Below, piece after piece: positions 1-7,575 of a stretch of DNA of 23,386 bases; the first letter of the stretch is position 1; each line of letters begins with the position of its first letter. The notes under the pieces are model-generated. The model had not been told where the DNA came from. It was given only the letters and a program-made list of their open reading frames with translations, and searched no databases. The stretch lies in NCBI GenBank assembly GCA_051654865.1, contig JBOFYV010000051.1, positions 1 through 23,386 of the forward strand, written 5' to 3'. This DNA is from JBOFOR01 sp051654865. Lineage in GTDB: Bacteria > Bacillota > Clostridia > Peptostreptococcales > Peptostreptococcaceae. The position numbers and the translations under genes are program-made.

Positions 1-39
1 TATATCTGCTATTTCGTATTTACATAATTTCTTATCCAT
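1..39 (-). CDS. 5' end of a leftward gene, product unknown (partial)
   Basis: Reading the minus strand from 39 gives ATG and 13 sense codons (MDKKLCKYEIADI) that run off the window edge. A GGAGG ribosome binding site at 51-47 sits 7 bases before the ATG, which is what supports a real gene here. Too little protein is visible to name a family. It diverges from the gene at 196, so the roughly 150 bases between them must hold both promoters; I could not pick out a convincing one. Confidence 0.6.
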   Translation of the reverse strand, partial: MDKKLCKYEIADI

Positions 40-195
40 AAACTAACCTCCAATTATAGACTTATATATATTTTGTGGATATTGTATCTAAATATAATAA
101 GAAACTATTGTCAAATATAATAATATAAAATGAATATACAATTATTATATATGTTACAATATAGACATAAGACAAGAATATTAGGAGGCTTCATC

Positions 196-543
196 ATGGG
201 AAAATTAAAAGGAAATACATTATCAAGTAGTTTAAATGCATTAAAATTATTTCACAAATATCATGACTTTGAGAGTAGTGAATTTGATGTATGTATAAAG
301 GCAATATCTAAATCAGATAAAAAGGTTATATTTGAAAAACACGTTCCAGTACGTGTCGTATTTAATAAAGATAGACAATATATAACTATGATATGGCAAG
401 AAGCAGGGATAAAAAATTATAGAAGTAAGCAACTTTTTGAAAGATATAATCCAAACTTTAATCAGATGATTCTAGATGAAGATAACTATTCATTAGAAAT
501 TAACTCTGATGAATCAGATAAAATACTAGTTATCAACTACTAA
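196..543 (+). CDS. hypothetical protein, 115 aa
   Basis: I do not recognise this protein. The frame is open from 130, but the start is placed at ATG 196 because AGGAGG at 183-188 lies 7 bases upstream; the earlier ATG has no ribosome binding site. The product (MGKLKGNTLSSSLNAL...) is soluble-looking and charged, with no signal peptide, membrane segment or cysteine motif; it has one Cys and a beta-rich middle (KVIFEKHVPVRVVFN). Its stop is two bases before the ATG of the DNA glycosylase gene at 546, which has no ribosome binding site of its own, so the two are probably co-transcribed and translationally coupled. That hints at a shared condition of use but does not give a function. Confidence 0.75.
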   Translation: MGKLKGNTLSSSLNALKLFHKYHDFESSEFDVCIKAISKSDKKVIFEKHVPVRVVFNKDRQYITMIWQEAGIKNYRSKQLFERYNPNFNQMILDEDNYSLEINSDESDKILVINY

Positions 544-545
544 AA

Positions 546-1193
546 ATGAAAATGATAAGATTATTCAAAGCAAATGGAAATAAAGAAAATGCTATTTCTA
601 TGGAAAAATATATGAAAGAAAACTTTAAATTTCTTGGGATAAGAAATCCACTTAGAAAAGAACTTCAAAAAGAGTATATAAAAGAAATAAGTAAAGAAAA
701 CTGCATAGACTATGACTTAGTAAACAACCTTTGGCAACAAGAAGAAAGAGAATTCCAATATCTAGCATTAGATTACCTAGTCAAAAACAAGAAAAAACTT
801 AACAAAGAAGATATCATACTACTAGAACAAATGATAGTTACAAAATCATGGTGGGATAGCATAGACACTATATCTCCTAATTTAGTGGGAGAATTATGTA
901 AAAGATATCCAGAACTGATAGATGAGTACATAATGAGATGGAGTATCGATGATAATATATGGCTAAAAAGAGCAGCGATACTTTTTCAACTGAAATATAA
1001 AAAAGACTTGGACACTAATCTCCTTGAAAAAATAATATTAAACAATAATGAATCCAAAGAATTTTTTATAAACAAGGCTATTGGATGGATTTTAAGAGAA
1101 TATTCAAAAACAAATCCACAATGGGTAAAAGAGTTTATACAAAATAATAAGTTAACTAACCTTAGTGTAAGAGAAGGAAGTAAATATATTTAA
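546..1193 (+). CDS. AlkD-like HEAT-repeat DNA alkylation repair protein
   Basis: Predicted DNA glycosylase of the AlkC/AlkD family, which removes N3- and N7-alkylated purines with an all-helical HEAT-like fold that does not flip the base. Length (215 aa) suits an AlkD. The WWDSID motif gives W103 and D107; R142 (WLKRAAILFQLKYK) and W181 (AIGWILREYSK) follow. These sit at a constant offset of six from Trp109, Asp113, Arg148 and Trp187, which I recall as the functional residues of Bacillus cereus AlkD, so activity is likely. There is no ribosome binding site before ATG 546 (or ATG 552); translation probably depends on termination of the preceding ORF two bases away. A 14-bp hairpin begins just after the stop. 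The family assignment is firm; the substrate range is inferred. Confidence 0.9.
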   Translation: MKMIRLFKANGNKENAISMEKYMKENFKFLGIRNPLRKELQKEYIKEISKENCIDYDLVNNLWQQEEREFQYLALDYLVKNKKKLNKEDIILLEQMIVTKSWWDSIDTISPNLVGELCKRYPELIDEYIMRWSIDDNIWLKRAAILFQLKYKKDLDTNLLEKIILNNNESKEFFINKAIGWILREYSKTNPQWVKEFIQNNKLTNLSVREGSKYI

Positions 1194-1194
1194 T

Positions 1195-1226
1195 ATAAGC
1201 CAAGATATTACAATATCTTGGCTTAT
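1195..1226 (+). terminator. hairpin after the AlkD-like gene
   Basis: A perfect 14-bp stem (1195-1208 with 1213-1226, core AAGCCAAGATAT) has a TACA loop and starts one base after the TAA. The bases that follow are AT-rich but there is no clean T run, so it may end transcription weakly or only protect the 3' end. Confidence 0.55.
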
Positions 1227-1375
1227 TAACTATATTTTATATCTTTGCAAGTCTCTTCTTTGAATAGAAGTTCAACTTTTTTAACCTATTATTCCAAAAT
1301 ATAGTAAGAATGAATTAGCTGCTTATACAATAGTAGTAGAGTATAATAATATTGATAGAGAGGGGGGCAATTAAT

Positions 1376-2749
1376 ATGAACAATACACAAAATATAAAAA
1401 AATGTAGAATAAGTAAATCAAATATTTATTTGATTTTATCATTATGTATTATACCTATTATCGTATGTGTAGCACTTAACATAACCTTAGTATATGCATT
1501 TACTATAGGTGTATTTTTTTCAACAATAATTTCTTTAAAAAGCGGCTATTCAAAACAAGAAGTCAAAGCAATGATACTTAAATCAGTGCTTGATTGCAAA
1601 GAATTATACTTTGTAATATTACTAATAGGAGCAACTGTATCTGCTTTATTAGTATCAGGTGTAGTACCATCCTTAATATATTATGGACTTGAAAAATTAG
1701 GGAATATGAACTTTTTATTTGCAGCATTTATACTTATAGCAGCGACATCTGTATTTATGGGAACTGCAGTTGGAACTATTAGTACGATAGGCATTGCAGT
1801 ACTAGGATTAGGCAAGGGCTTTGGAATACCTACACCTGTTTTAGTAGGAGTTATAGTATCAGGTTCGTTTTTAGCAGACAAAGTGTCTCCTATATCAGGC
1901 CTTTTGAACTTAAATTTAGCGACTACAGAAACTAACTATAAAAAAGCTCTAAAATCATATAAGCATACCTTAATACCAACTATCATAATTTGTTCAGTTA
2001 TATATTTTTATATGGGAAGTAAGATTCCTATGTCTAATCAAAGTGTGGAGTCGATAGAGATAATATATACTATAAATAATAATTTTGTAGTTTCACCTTA
2101 TTTATTATTATTACCTATTTTAACTGTGGTTTTATCTTTTATGGGTGTAAAATCTATTTATTGTATGTTAACTGGAGTTGTAGCAGGTAGTTTTATAGGG
2201 GTGTTTTTGCAGAAAGTAAGTGCAGTGGATTTATTTAAATATTTATTATTTGGGCATAGTGGTAGTACAGATTCTCAGATGGTAAATGAAATTCTAACTG
2301 GTGGAGGGGTTTTACCTATGTTGTCTGTAGTACTAATAGTTATAGGGGCATTAGCAATTAGTTCAATATTACAAGAAACGGGTATTATAAATTATTTAAC
2401 AAAGGGGATTGTAGGTAGTATAAAAACTAAAAAAGATCTTATATGGAAGACATCATTTATAAGTAGTTTATTAACAATTTTGACTTGTGATCAAGCAGCA
2501 GGTATAGTTATACCTTCACAGTTATTTAAGGAGAAGTATAAGGAGTTAGGTGTTGAGAATAGTATTTTATCTAGGACTATTTCAGATACAGGGGTTATTA
2601 TAGCGCCTATTATTCCTTGGAATGTAAATGCATTAATAGTAAGTTTAGTAACAGGTGTTTCTTGTGTTTCATATGCACCATTTGCTATACTGTGCTTTGT
2701 AACACCTATTGTTACTATAGTTATATCTTGGTTTAAGGGTGATAGATAA
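1376..2749 (+). CDS. NhaC-family Na+/H+ antiporter
   Basis: Polytopic inner-membrane antiporter of the NhaC family (ion transporter superfamily), predicted to exchange Na+ for H+; relatives such as MleN exchange malate/lactate, so an organic-acid substrate is possible. The product is 457 aa with about 11-12 hydrophobic segments. The most diagnostic stretch is GTAVGTISTIGIAVLGLG followed by VGVIVSGSFLADKVSPISG, the conserved NhaC core with a membrane-embedded Asp, echoed in the C-terminal half by TCDQAAGIVIPSQ and SDTGVIIAPIIPWN. The start is ATG 1376, with AGGGGGG at 1361-1367; the in-frame start at 1352 has no ribosome binding site. The nitroreductase fusion follows 34 bases after the stop with no terminator between, so they probably form a two-gene operon. 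Confidence 0.88.
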   Translation: MNNTQNIKKCRISKSNIYLILSLCIIPIIVCVALNITLVYAFTIGVFFSTIISLKSGYSKQEVKAMILKSVLDCKELYFVILLIGATVSALLVSGVVPSLIYYGLEKLGNMNFLFAAFILIAATSVFMGTAVGTISTIGIAVLGLGKGFGIPTPVLVGVIVSGSFLADKVSPISGLLNLNLATTETNYKKALKSYKHTLIPTIIICSVIYFYMGSKIPMSNQSVESIEIIYTINNNFVVSPYLLLLPILTVVLSFMGVKSIYCMLTGVVAGSFIGVFLQKVSAVDLFKYLLFGHSGSTDSQMVNEILTGGGVLPMLSVVLIVIGALAISSILQETGIINYLTKGIVGSIKTKKDLIWKTSFISSLLTILTCDQAAGIVIPSQLFKEKYKELGVENSILSRTISDTGVIIAPIIPWNVNALIVSLVTGVSCVSYAPFAILCFVTPIVTIVISWFKGDR

Positions 2750-2783
2750 GAGTGTTAATATAAAAAGAGAGGAAGTTATAATC

Positions 2784-3605
2784 ATGATGAATGTAAATGA
2801 GGAAAAATGTATTGGATGTGGACTATGTATTGAAGATTGTTTAGTAAAGTGTATAAAACTTGTAGATGGTAAGGCTGAGGTGGACAATAATAAATGTATG
2901 AAATGTGGTCACTGTATAGCAATCTGTCCAGTTAAAGCAATAGCTACAGATGAGTACAATATGAATGATGTAAAAGAATATGATAAAGAAACCTTTGAAG
3001 TAAATCCTGATAATCTACTGAATTTCATAAAATTTAGAAGATCAGTAAGAAGTTTTAAAAATATAGATGTTGAAAATGACAAAATAGAAAAAATAATAGA
3101 AGCTGGAAGATTTACTCAAACTTCAACTAATAGTCAGGATGTATCCTATATTGTAGTAAAAGAGAAAAAAGAAGCATTGAGAGAAATAGTACTAGAAAGT
3201 TTAAATACTATGGGACATAATATTTTAAATAATTTAAATAATAAGACAAAGCCATTTGAAAGATATGCTAGAATGTGGGTTGCAATGTATGATGAACATA
3301 AAAACAACAAAGGTGCAAAAGACAGGATATTCTTTAATGCTCCAGCGATAATATTAGTAGTATCAAAGACACCTATAAATGGAGGGCTAGCATCTACTAA
3401 TATGGAGCTTATGACTAATGCACTTGGTTTAGGTACTTTTTATAGCGGTTTTTTAGTGAGAGCATCTCAAGGTAATAATAAGATGAGAGAGCTATTAGAG
3501 TTAAAGGATGGAGAAGAAATAATCACGTGTATGGTGATTGGCTATCCAAATGTTAAGTACAAAAGAACGGTACCTAGAAAATCACCACAAATTACTTGGA
3601 AATAA
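2784..3605 (+). CDS. ferredoxin-nitroreductase fusion flavoprotein
   Basis: Cytoplasmic FMN-dependent oxidoreductase of the nitroreductase family with an N-terminal bacterial-type 2[4Fe-4S] ferredoxin domain. Residues about 5-50 carry C9xxC12xxC15xxxC19 and C38xxC41xxC44xxxC48P. The nitroreductase domain starts near residue 80 at FRRSVRSF, the usual FMN-binding Arg-Arg-Ser motif, and runs to the end (273 aa, normal for clostridial members). ATG 2784 is chosen because GAGAGGA lies about 10 bases upstream; the frame is open back to 2739, inside the antiporter gene, but without a ribosome binding site. The fused clusters suggest that reduced ferredoxin feeds the flavin. The natural substrate is unknown; nitro compounds or quinones are only family-level guesses. 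It is probably co-transcribed with the NhaC-type gene. Confidence 0.9.
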   Translation: MMNVNEEKCIGCGLCIEDCLVKCIKLVDGKAEVDNNKCMKCGHCIAICPVKAIATDEYNMNDVKEYDKETFEVNPDNLLNFIKFRRSVRSFKNIDVENDKIEKIIEAGRFTQTSTNSQDVSYIVVKEKKEALREIVLESLNTMGHNILNNLNNKTKPFERYARMWVAMYDEHKNNKGAKDRIFFNAPAIILVVSKTPINGGLASTNMELMTNALGLGTFYSGFLVRASQGNNKMRELLELKDGEEIITCMVIGYPNVKYKRTVPRKSPQITWK

Positions 3606-3718
3606 TTAGAATGTGAAAAATAAAAGTTATATAAAAATAAAAAATACAATGAAATATACTTGAAGTAAAGTAATAAATATATTAACATTAAGGATATATT
3701 TTATTGGAGGACTTTTGC

Positions 3719-4312
3719 GTGGGAAAATTATATTACTATTACGGAACAATGAATTCATCAAAGAGTGCTAATTTATTAATGAAAGCACATCAGTTTGAAG
3801 AAAGTGGAGCAAAATGTTTATTGCTTAAGCCACGCTTTGACATTAGAGATAAGGGTGTAGTAGCATCTAGAATAGGACTTAGTAAAGATGCTTTACTAAT
3901 TGGAGAAGATGATAATGTATATGAAATGGTTATAAAAAAATGTAGTGAAACTAAATATAATTATATTTTCATAGATGAAGTACAATTTTTAAGTAAAGAA
4001 CAAATAAGACAAATATGGGAAATATCAACTTGCAAAGAATATAGCTTAGGTGTATTTTGTTTTGGACTAAGAACAGATTATTTAAATAAACTATTTGAAG
4101 CAAGTGCAGAGCTTATAGTATATGCAGATGAGATCCATGAGCTTAAAGCAATGTGTAGATTCTGTAAAAAGAAAGCTACAACACATATAAGAGTAGTTAA
4201 TGGCAAGGTTGTAAAAGAAGGCGTATCTACAATTGTAGGAGATGTAGTCGGAGAAGAAAGATATGAAAGTGTCTGCCAAAGTTGTTATAGAAATGCAGAT
4301 GAAATAATATAA
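3719..4312 (+). CDS. tdk: thymidine kinase (TK1-like, type II)
   Basis: Phosphorylates thymidine with ATP to give dTMP in the pyrimidine salvage pathway, in the cytoplasm. The P-loop is GTMNSSKS at residues 9-16, FIDEVQFL holds the catalytic Glu (E87), and the GLRTDYLNKLFEAS stretch matches the conserved segment after the Walker B strand. A structural zinc site is formed by C146/C149 and C186/C189. Length is 197 aa, typical of the family. The start is GTG 3719, eight bases after GGAGG at 3706-3710; an in-frame TTG at 3704 overlaps that ribosome binding site and is rejected. It is a single gene between its own leader and a terminator at 4339. Confidence 0.95.
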   Translation: MGKLYYYYGTMNSSKSANLLMKAHQFEESGAKCLLLKPRFDIRDKGVVASRIGLSKDALLIGEDDNVYEMVIKKCSETKYNYIFIDEVQFLSKEQIRQIWEISTCKEYSLGVFCFGLRTDYLNKLFEASAELIVYADEIHELKAMCRFCKKKATTHIRVVNGKVVKEGVSTIVGDVVGEERYESVCQSCYRNADEII

Positions 4313-4338
4313 CAAATTGACTAGAGAATATATTTATA

Positions 4339-4373
4339 AAAGGCATCTACAATTTATCTTGTAGGTGCTTTTT
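4339..4373 (+). terminator. Rho-independent terminator of tdk
   Basis: A 14-bp stem (4339-4352 with 4359-4372, two G-U pairs) with a 6-nt loop ends in a run of five T. Almost the same hairpin recurs after the PH-domain gene at 5307-5340. Confidence 0.85.
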
Positions 4374-4384
4374 AATATTATTTA

Positions 4385-4458
4385 ATAGTTATTTAAGTCT
4401 AATGACTAAAATTTATAAAAAATAAATAAAATTTTAGTCATTAGACTTAAATAACTAT
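4385..4458. repeat. perfect 30-bp inverted repeat upstream of ferredoxin
   Basis: Arms 4385-4414 and 4429-4458 are perfect reverse complements over 30 bp, separated by 14 AT-only bases. The arm contains TTAAGTCTAATGACT. No T run follows, so it does not look like an ordinary terminator, and a proper tdk terminator already lies just upstream. It ends 27 bases before the ferredoxin ribosome binding site, so it is either in that gene's promoter region or its 5' leader. A palindromic insertion remnant is also possible. Confidence 0.85.
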
Positions 4459-4498
4459 CGTAATATAAATAGTAAACTAATATACAAGGAGGTATAAT

Positions 4499-4687
4499 AT
4501 GAGAGCTTTTGTAGATAGAGATATATGCATAGGGTGTGAGGCATGTGAAGGGATATGCCCAGAAGTATTTAGTATGGACGAGGATGGTATATCAGTACCA
4601 ATGATAGGAGAGATTCCAGAGGATTTATTAGAATCAGCTCAAGAAGCTAATGAAGGATGTCCAGTTACAGCAATAAGTATAGAGTAA
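4499..4687 (+). CDS. single-cluster [4Fe-4S] ferredoxin, 62 aa
   Basis: Small soluble electron carrier. The sequence has C10xxC13xxC16xxxC20P near the N terminus and a lone C54P near the C terminus. By analogy with Thermotoga-type monocluster ferredoxins, C10, C13, C16 and C54 should bind one [4Fe-4S] cluster, while C20 is the non-ligand that pairs in a disulfide in some relatives; the matching second cysteine is absent here. AAGGAGG at 4486-4492 places the ATG at 4499. The gene stands alone between the 30-bp inverted repeat and a terminator at 4696, so its redox partner cannot be read from its neighbours. Confidence 0.93.
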   Translation: MRAFVDRDICIGCEACEGICPEVFSMDEDGISVPMIGEIPEDLLESAQEANEGCPVTAISIE

Positions 4688-4695
4688 ATAGGGTG

Positions 4696-4741
4696 GAGCT
4701 GTTACATAAACAATTAAAAATTGTTATGTGACAGCTCTTTT
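4696..4741 (+). terminator. terminator of the ferredoxin gene
   Basis: A long hairpin: GAGCTGT (4696-4702) pairs with ACAGCTC (4731-4737), and the stem continues inward through CATAA/TTATG and CAATT/AATTG with one bulged A. It ends in a T run at 4738-4742. Confidence 0.85.
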
Positions 4742-4834
4742 TCTTATCTAAATTTAGATATTATGTAATACTAAAATTGCTAGAAAGAGTTGTTTTTACA
4801 GATGAAAAGTGTAGTGGCTATTTTTGTAGAAAAA

Positions 4835-4843
4835 TGATACAAT
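4835..4843 (+). promoter_or_regulatory. putative extended -10 promoter of the PH-domain gene
   Basis: TGATACAAT (TG at 4835-4836, TACAAT at 4838-4843) is a good extended -10 element. The -35 position is weak (TGGCTA at 4815-4820 with a 17-bp spacer). It lies 34 bases before the PH-domain start codon, after the previous terminator. Confidence 0.45.
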
Positions 4844-4876
4844 AATAAATACTACGATAAGCTGGAGGGGATAAGT

Positions 4877-5293
4877 ATGAGTATATTTAACAAAATAGCA
4901 GGATATGGATCTATGAGTGTTGATAAAAAATTACTAGATAGAATAGAGCCATATATGATATCAGATGAAAGTGTATTACAAGCATTTACATTTATAAGAG
5001 ATAGCATCGTATTAACAAACAAAGGCCTATATTTTATAGATGTACAAGGATTAACAGGAAAAAAAGTAGAAGTCAAATTCTTCCCAGGAAAAAATATAAA
5101 GTCTATATCATTTGAAACAGCAGGAAACTTTGACTTAGACGTTGATATAAAAATATCTGTAGATGGAAATACAAAAGTATTACCAAACAATGTTGTGTAT
5201 AATGAGCCAATAAGCTTTAAAGTTCCAAAATCACAAAGTACGGATGCACAAGAAATTATAAAGTTAATAAAAGAACACTTTATGAATAATTAA
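4877..5293 (+). CDS. bacterial PH-domain (bPH) protein
   Basis: A 138-aa cytoplasmic protein of the bacterial pleckstrin-homology type (bPH_1 / YokE-like). Supporting features are an opening helix, VLQAFTFIRDSIVLTNKGLYFID, then FFPGKNIKSISFE and a C-terminal helix after ADAQ-like residues (STDAQEIIKLIKEHF). The domain fills the whole protein and there is no signal or membrane segment. Members of this family are common in Firmicutes, and their function is mostly unknown; I do not assign a ligand. GGAGGGG at 4864-4870 fixes ATG 4877. It is monocistronic, with a terminator 13 bases after the stop. Confidence 0.8.
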   Translation: MSIFNKIAGYGSMSVDKKLLDRIEPYMISDESVLQAFTFIRDSIVLTNKGLYFIDVQGLTGKKVEVKFFPGKNIKSISFETAGNFDLDVDIKISVDGNTKVLPNNVVYNEPISFKVPKSQSTDAQEIIKLIKEHFMNN

Positions 5294-5306
5294 ATAACAT
5301 ATTAAA

Positions 5307-5341
5307 AAAGGCACCTACAATTAATTTTGTAGGTGCCTTTG
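5307..5341 (+). terminator. terminator of the PH-domain gene
   Basis: Perfect 14-bp stem AAAGGCACCTACAA (5307-5320) with 5327-5340, 6-nt loop TTAATT. The A run before and TTT after the stem suit a terminator that could work in both directions. It is nearly identical to the tdk terminator. Confidence 0.85.
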
Positions 5342-5387
5342 TAAACTATTTAAAATAATATGCTCTTACTTTGTAATAATAATACTA

Positions 5388-5423
5388 AAGACAATACGAG
5401 ACGATATTTACATATAATGTAAA
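5388..5423 (+). promoter_or_regulatory. putative promoter and dyad upstream of the diguanylate cyclase
   Basis: TATAAT at 5413-5418 lies inside a 7-3-7 inverted repeat (TTTACAT at 5407-5413, ATGTAAA at 5417-5423), so a dimeric regulator could cover the -10. The best -35 is AAGACA at 5388-5393 with a long 19-bp spacer. The start site would be only about 18 bases before the gene's GTG, which is close but workable. Confidence 0.4.
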
Positions 5424-5442
5424 TGTTGTAGGAGGATAGAAC

Positions 5443-7434
5443 GTGACTTTAAAAAATAATAAATTGTTAAAAAGTACTATATTGATAATATTAATACTAT
5501 TATCATCGGTTATTTTACTTATATCAATAAATAAATATAACAAAATAGATAAATCTTACTCAGCCAATATAATAGATATCATAGATAAAGATGAAGAATT
5601 ACTAGTAAGTAAAAATGAACTACAAAACTATGAAAAAGAAATAAACAAAGAACTAAAATCAAGATTAAAAGAAAATAAAAGTAAATTTAAAATAAAAGAA
5701 AGTTATTATGCAATAGGAGCAATTAAATACTTACAAAATAATAGTACTGAATCTATATATTATTTAAATAAAGCATTAGAATATGGTGAAATTGATAGCT
5801 CTAATAAAGATATTATTGAATTAGATATGAAAATATATAGTGCTTTGTCAAGTAATTATATAATGCAAAAAAATATAGAGCAATCCCAATATTTTTTTGA
5901 ACAAGCAAAAACTATTGCTTTAAAAAATAATAAAAAAGAGCGATTATGTGATATATATTATGCAAAAGCTAAATCTATAGCGTCGTCAGGATATAATATA
6001 AATGAATCGATAGATTTAATGAGAAAATCTTTAGAATATGCTGACTTAGAACATCATAATATAAGAAACTACTTATATTTATCAACATTATATAAACTAA
6101 CTGAAGAGTTTGACTTAGCTCTAGAATATGTAATAAATGCACTAGATATATCTTTAAAGTTAAATAATAATATATATATTAATAGATGTGTAATAAGTTT
6201 AGGTGAAATATATTATACACAAAAAAATTATTCAAAAACTATCTACATATATGAAAGTTACTTTACTGAACATAAATTATTAGACAATGAAAATAAGCTA
6301 ACAGTATATGGATATTTAGCTGAATGTTATGCAAAAGAGGGTAATTATCAAAATTATAAAATGTATAGAGATAAATATATAGATTTAGCAAATGAGGTAA
6401 ATGATACTAAGGGACTAGTATGGATATATACAGTATGCGCAGAATTAGAAATAGAATTTTCGAATCTAAATAATGCTAAAACCTATCTAGGAAAAGCTCA
6501 GTACTTATACAATAAAAATAAAAATGATGTATATTCAAATACTGATGTTATGATTGGGTTTGCTAAGTCTAAAATAGATTACTTTGAAAATAAAAATTAT
6601 ACTAAAGTTTTAAAGCGTTATGAAACTATTTTAGATGAATTAGATAGTAGAGGGATTAAGTCTGATATAAACAGTGTAATAAGAGAAGAGGTCTTAGATA
6701 TATCTCTAGAAAATGATGATTTTAAAACATTTAAAAAATATATAAATAAGGTAGAGGATTATAACAAAAAAGAATCTTCACAGGCATACACAGATAGTAT
6801 ATATGCAGGAATAAATAATACTTTAGAAGGAAAGAAATTATTTAGAGAAAAGATAAAAACATTTGTATTACTTATATTATCAATTGTTAGTATATATGAG
6901 CTTATAAATAGTAAAATAAAAAATAAAAAAATAAATAGATTAAATTTGCAGCTTAAAGAGATAAATACTTTGGATCCTTTAACTAATCTGTATAATAGAG
7001 GTTATTTAATAGAGCAGCTTAGAGAGTTGAAGAACAAGGGAAAGGTAACCTTCATAATGATAGATATTGACTATTTTAAATTATACAATGATAATTATGG
7101 ACATATAAAAGGAGACGAGGTATTAATTCAAGTTGCTAATATTATAAAATCTGTATTCAAAGATGGTATGGTGTTTAGATATGGAGGAGAGGAATTTTCA
7201 GTAATATCAAATGATAGTAAAGAAGATATAATTAAAAATATTGAGGAATTAAGATTAAAGTTATACAAAGAAAATATTGTACACGAACACTCTAAAGTAA
7301 GTGATAGAATAACTTTAAGTATTGGAATAGCATCAAAGAAAGTATCTACAGAAGAGGATATACCAGAACTTACAAAATTAGCTGATGAAAATTTATATAA
7401 ATCAAAAGAAAGAGGCAGAAATACATATACGTAA
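5443..7434 (+). CDS. membrane-anchored TPR-GGDEF diguanylate cyclase
   Basis: Predicted to make c-di-GMP from two GTP. A first membrane segment lies at about residues 8-28 and a second at about 472-490. Between them is a roughly 440-residue, presumably extracellular region of repeating helix pairs (SYYAIGAIKYLQNNSTESIYYLNKALEY and similar), read as TPR-like repeats. A short linker leads to DPLTNLYNRGYL (about 510) and the cytoplasmic GGDEF domain, with the active-site loop RYGGEEF at 581-585 and a C-terminal ADENLYKSKERGRN. The catalytic signature is intact. The inhibitory I-site (RxxD just before the loop) is not conserved: FKDG occupies those places. The start is GTG 5443, seven bases after AGGAGG. 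This architecture is common in clostridia; what the TPR part senses is unknown, though peptide or protein binding is plausible. Confidence 0.9.
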   Translation: MTLKNNKLLKSTILIILILLSSVILLISINKYNKIDKSYSANIIDIIDKDEELLVSKNELQNYEKEINKELKSRLKENKSKFKIKESYYAIGAIKYLQNNSTESIYYLNKALEYGEIDSSNKDIIELDMKIYSALSSNYIMQKNIEQSQYFFEQAKTIALKNNKKERLCDIYYAKAKSIASSGYNINESIDLMRKSLEYADLEHHNIRNYLYLSTLYKLTEEFDLALEYVINALDISLKLNNNIYINRCVISLGEIYYTQKNYSKTIYIYESYFTEHKLLDNENKLTVYGYLAECYAKEGNYQNYKMYRDKYIDLANEVNDTKGLVWIYTVCAELEIEFSNLNNAKTYLGKAQYLYNKNKNDVYSNTDVMIGFAKSKIDYFENKNYTKVLKRYETILDELDSRGIKSDINSVIREEVLDISLENDDFKTFKKYINKVEDYNKKESSQAYTDSIYAGINNTLEGKKLFREKIKTFVLLILSIVSIYELINSKIKNKKINRLNLQLKEINTLDPLTNLYNRGYLIEQLRELKNKGKVTFIMIDIDYFKLYNDNYGHIKGDEVLIQVANIIKSVFKDGMVFRYGGEEFSVISNDSKEDIIKNIEELRLKLYKENIVHEHSKVSDRITLSIGIASKKVSTEEDIPELTKLADENLYKSKERGRNTYT

Positions 7435-7492
7435 AAACATATAAGGAAAAAAACAGACTAGTCAGAAACTTTTATGCAAAATGGTTTAGGGC

Positions 7493-7540
7493 ATATTTAT
7501 AGGCTATGTTGAATGAATTGTCAACATAGCCTATAAATAT
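7493..7540. terminator. 20-bp hairpin between convergent cyclase and katG genes
   Basis: Perfect 20-bp arms 7493-7512 and 7521-7540 (core AGGCTATGTTGA) with an 8-nt loop lie between two genes that point at each other. The T runs are poor on both sides, but the position and stem suit a shared bidirectional terminator. Its right arm overlaps the left copy of the direct repeat that brackets katG. Confidence 0.65.
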
Positions 7541-7570
7541 TCATTGGAATAGTATTAATATGCTAGATAA
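7535..7570. repeat. left copy of the interrupted direct repeat flanking katG
   Basis: AAATATTCATT (7535-7545) and ATGCTAGATAA (7560-7570) are separated here by 14 extra bases. The same 22 bases occur uninterrupted at 9834-9855, in the same orientation, just upstream of katG. Confidence 0.7.
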
Positions 7571-7575
7571 GTCTT

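Noticed and set aside
130..195. Upstream extension of the 115-aa hypothetical protein from ATG 130
   Set aside because: No ribosome binding site at 130, while AGGAGG at 183-188 points to ATG 196; the extra residues look like translated AT-rich intergenic DNA.
2739..2783. Longer nitroreductase start overlapping the antiporter gene
   Set aside because: No ribosome binding site, and the ferredoxin domain begins naturally a few residues after ATG 2784.
4091..4315. 74-aa frame on the minus strand inside thymidine kinase
   Set aside because: Antisense shadow of a clear coding gene, with no ribosome binding site and low-complexity residues.
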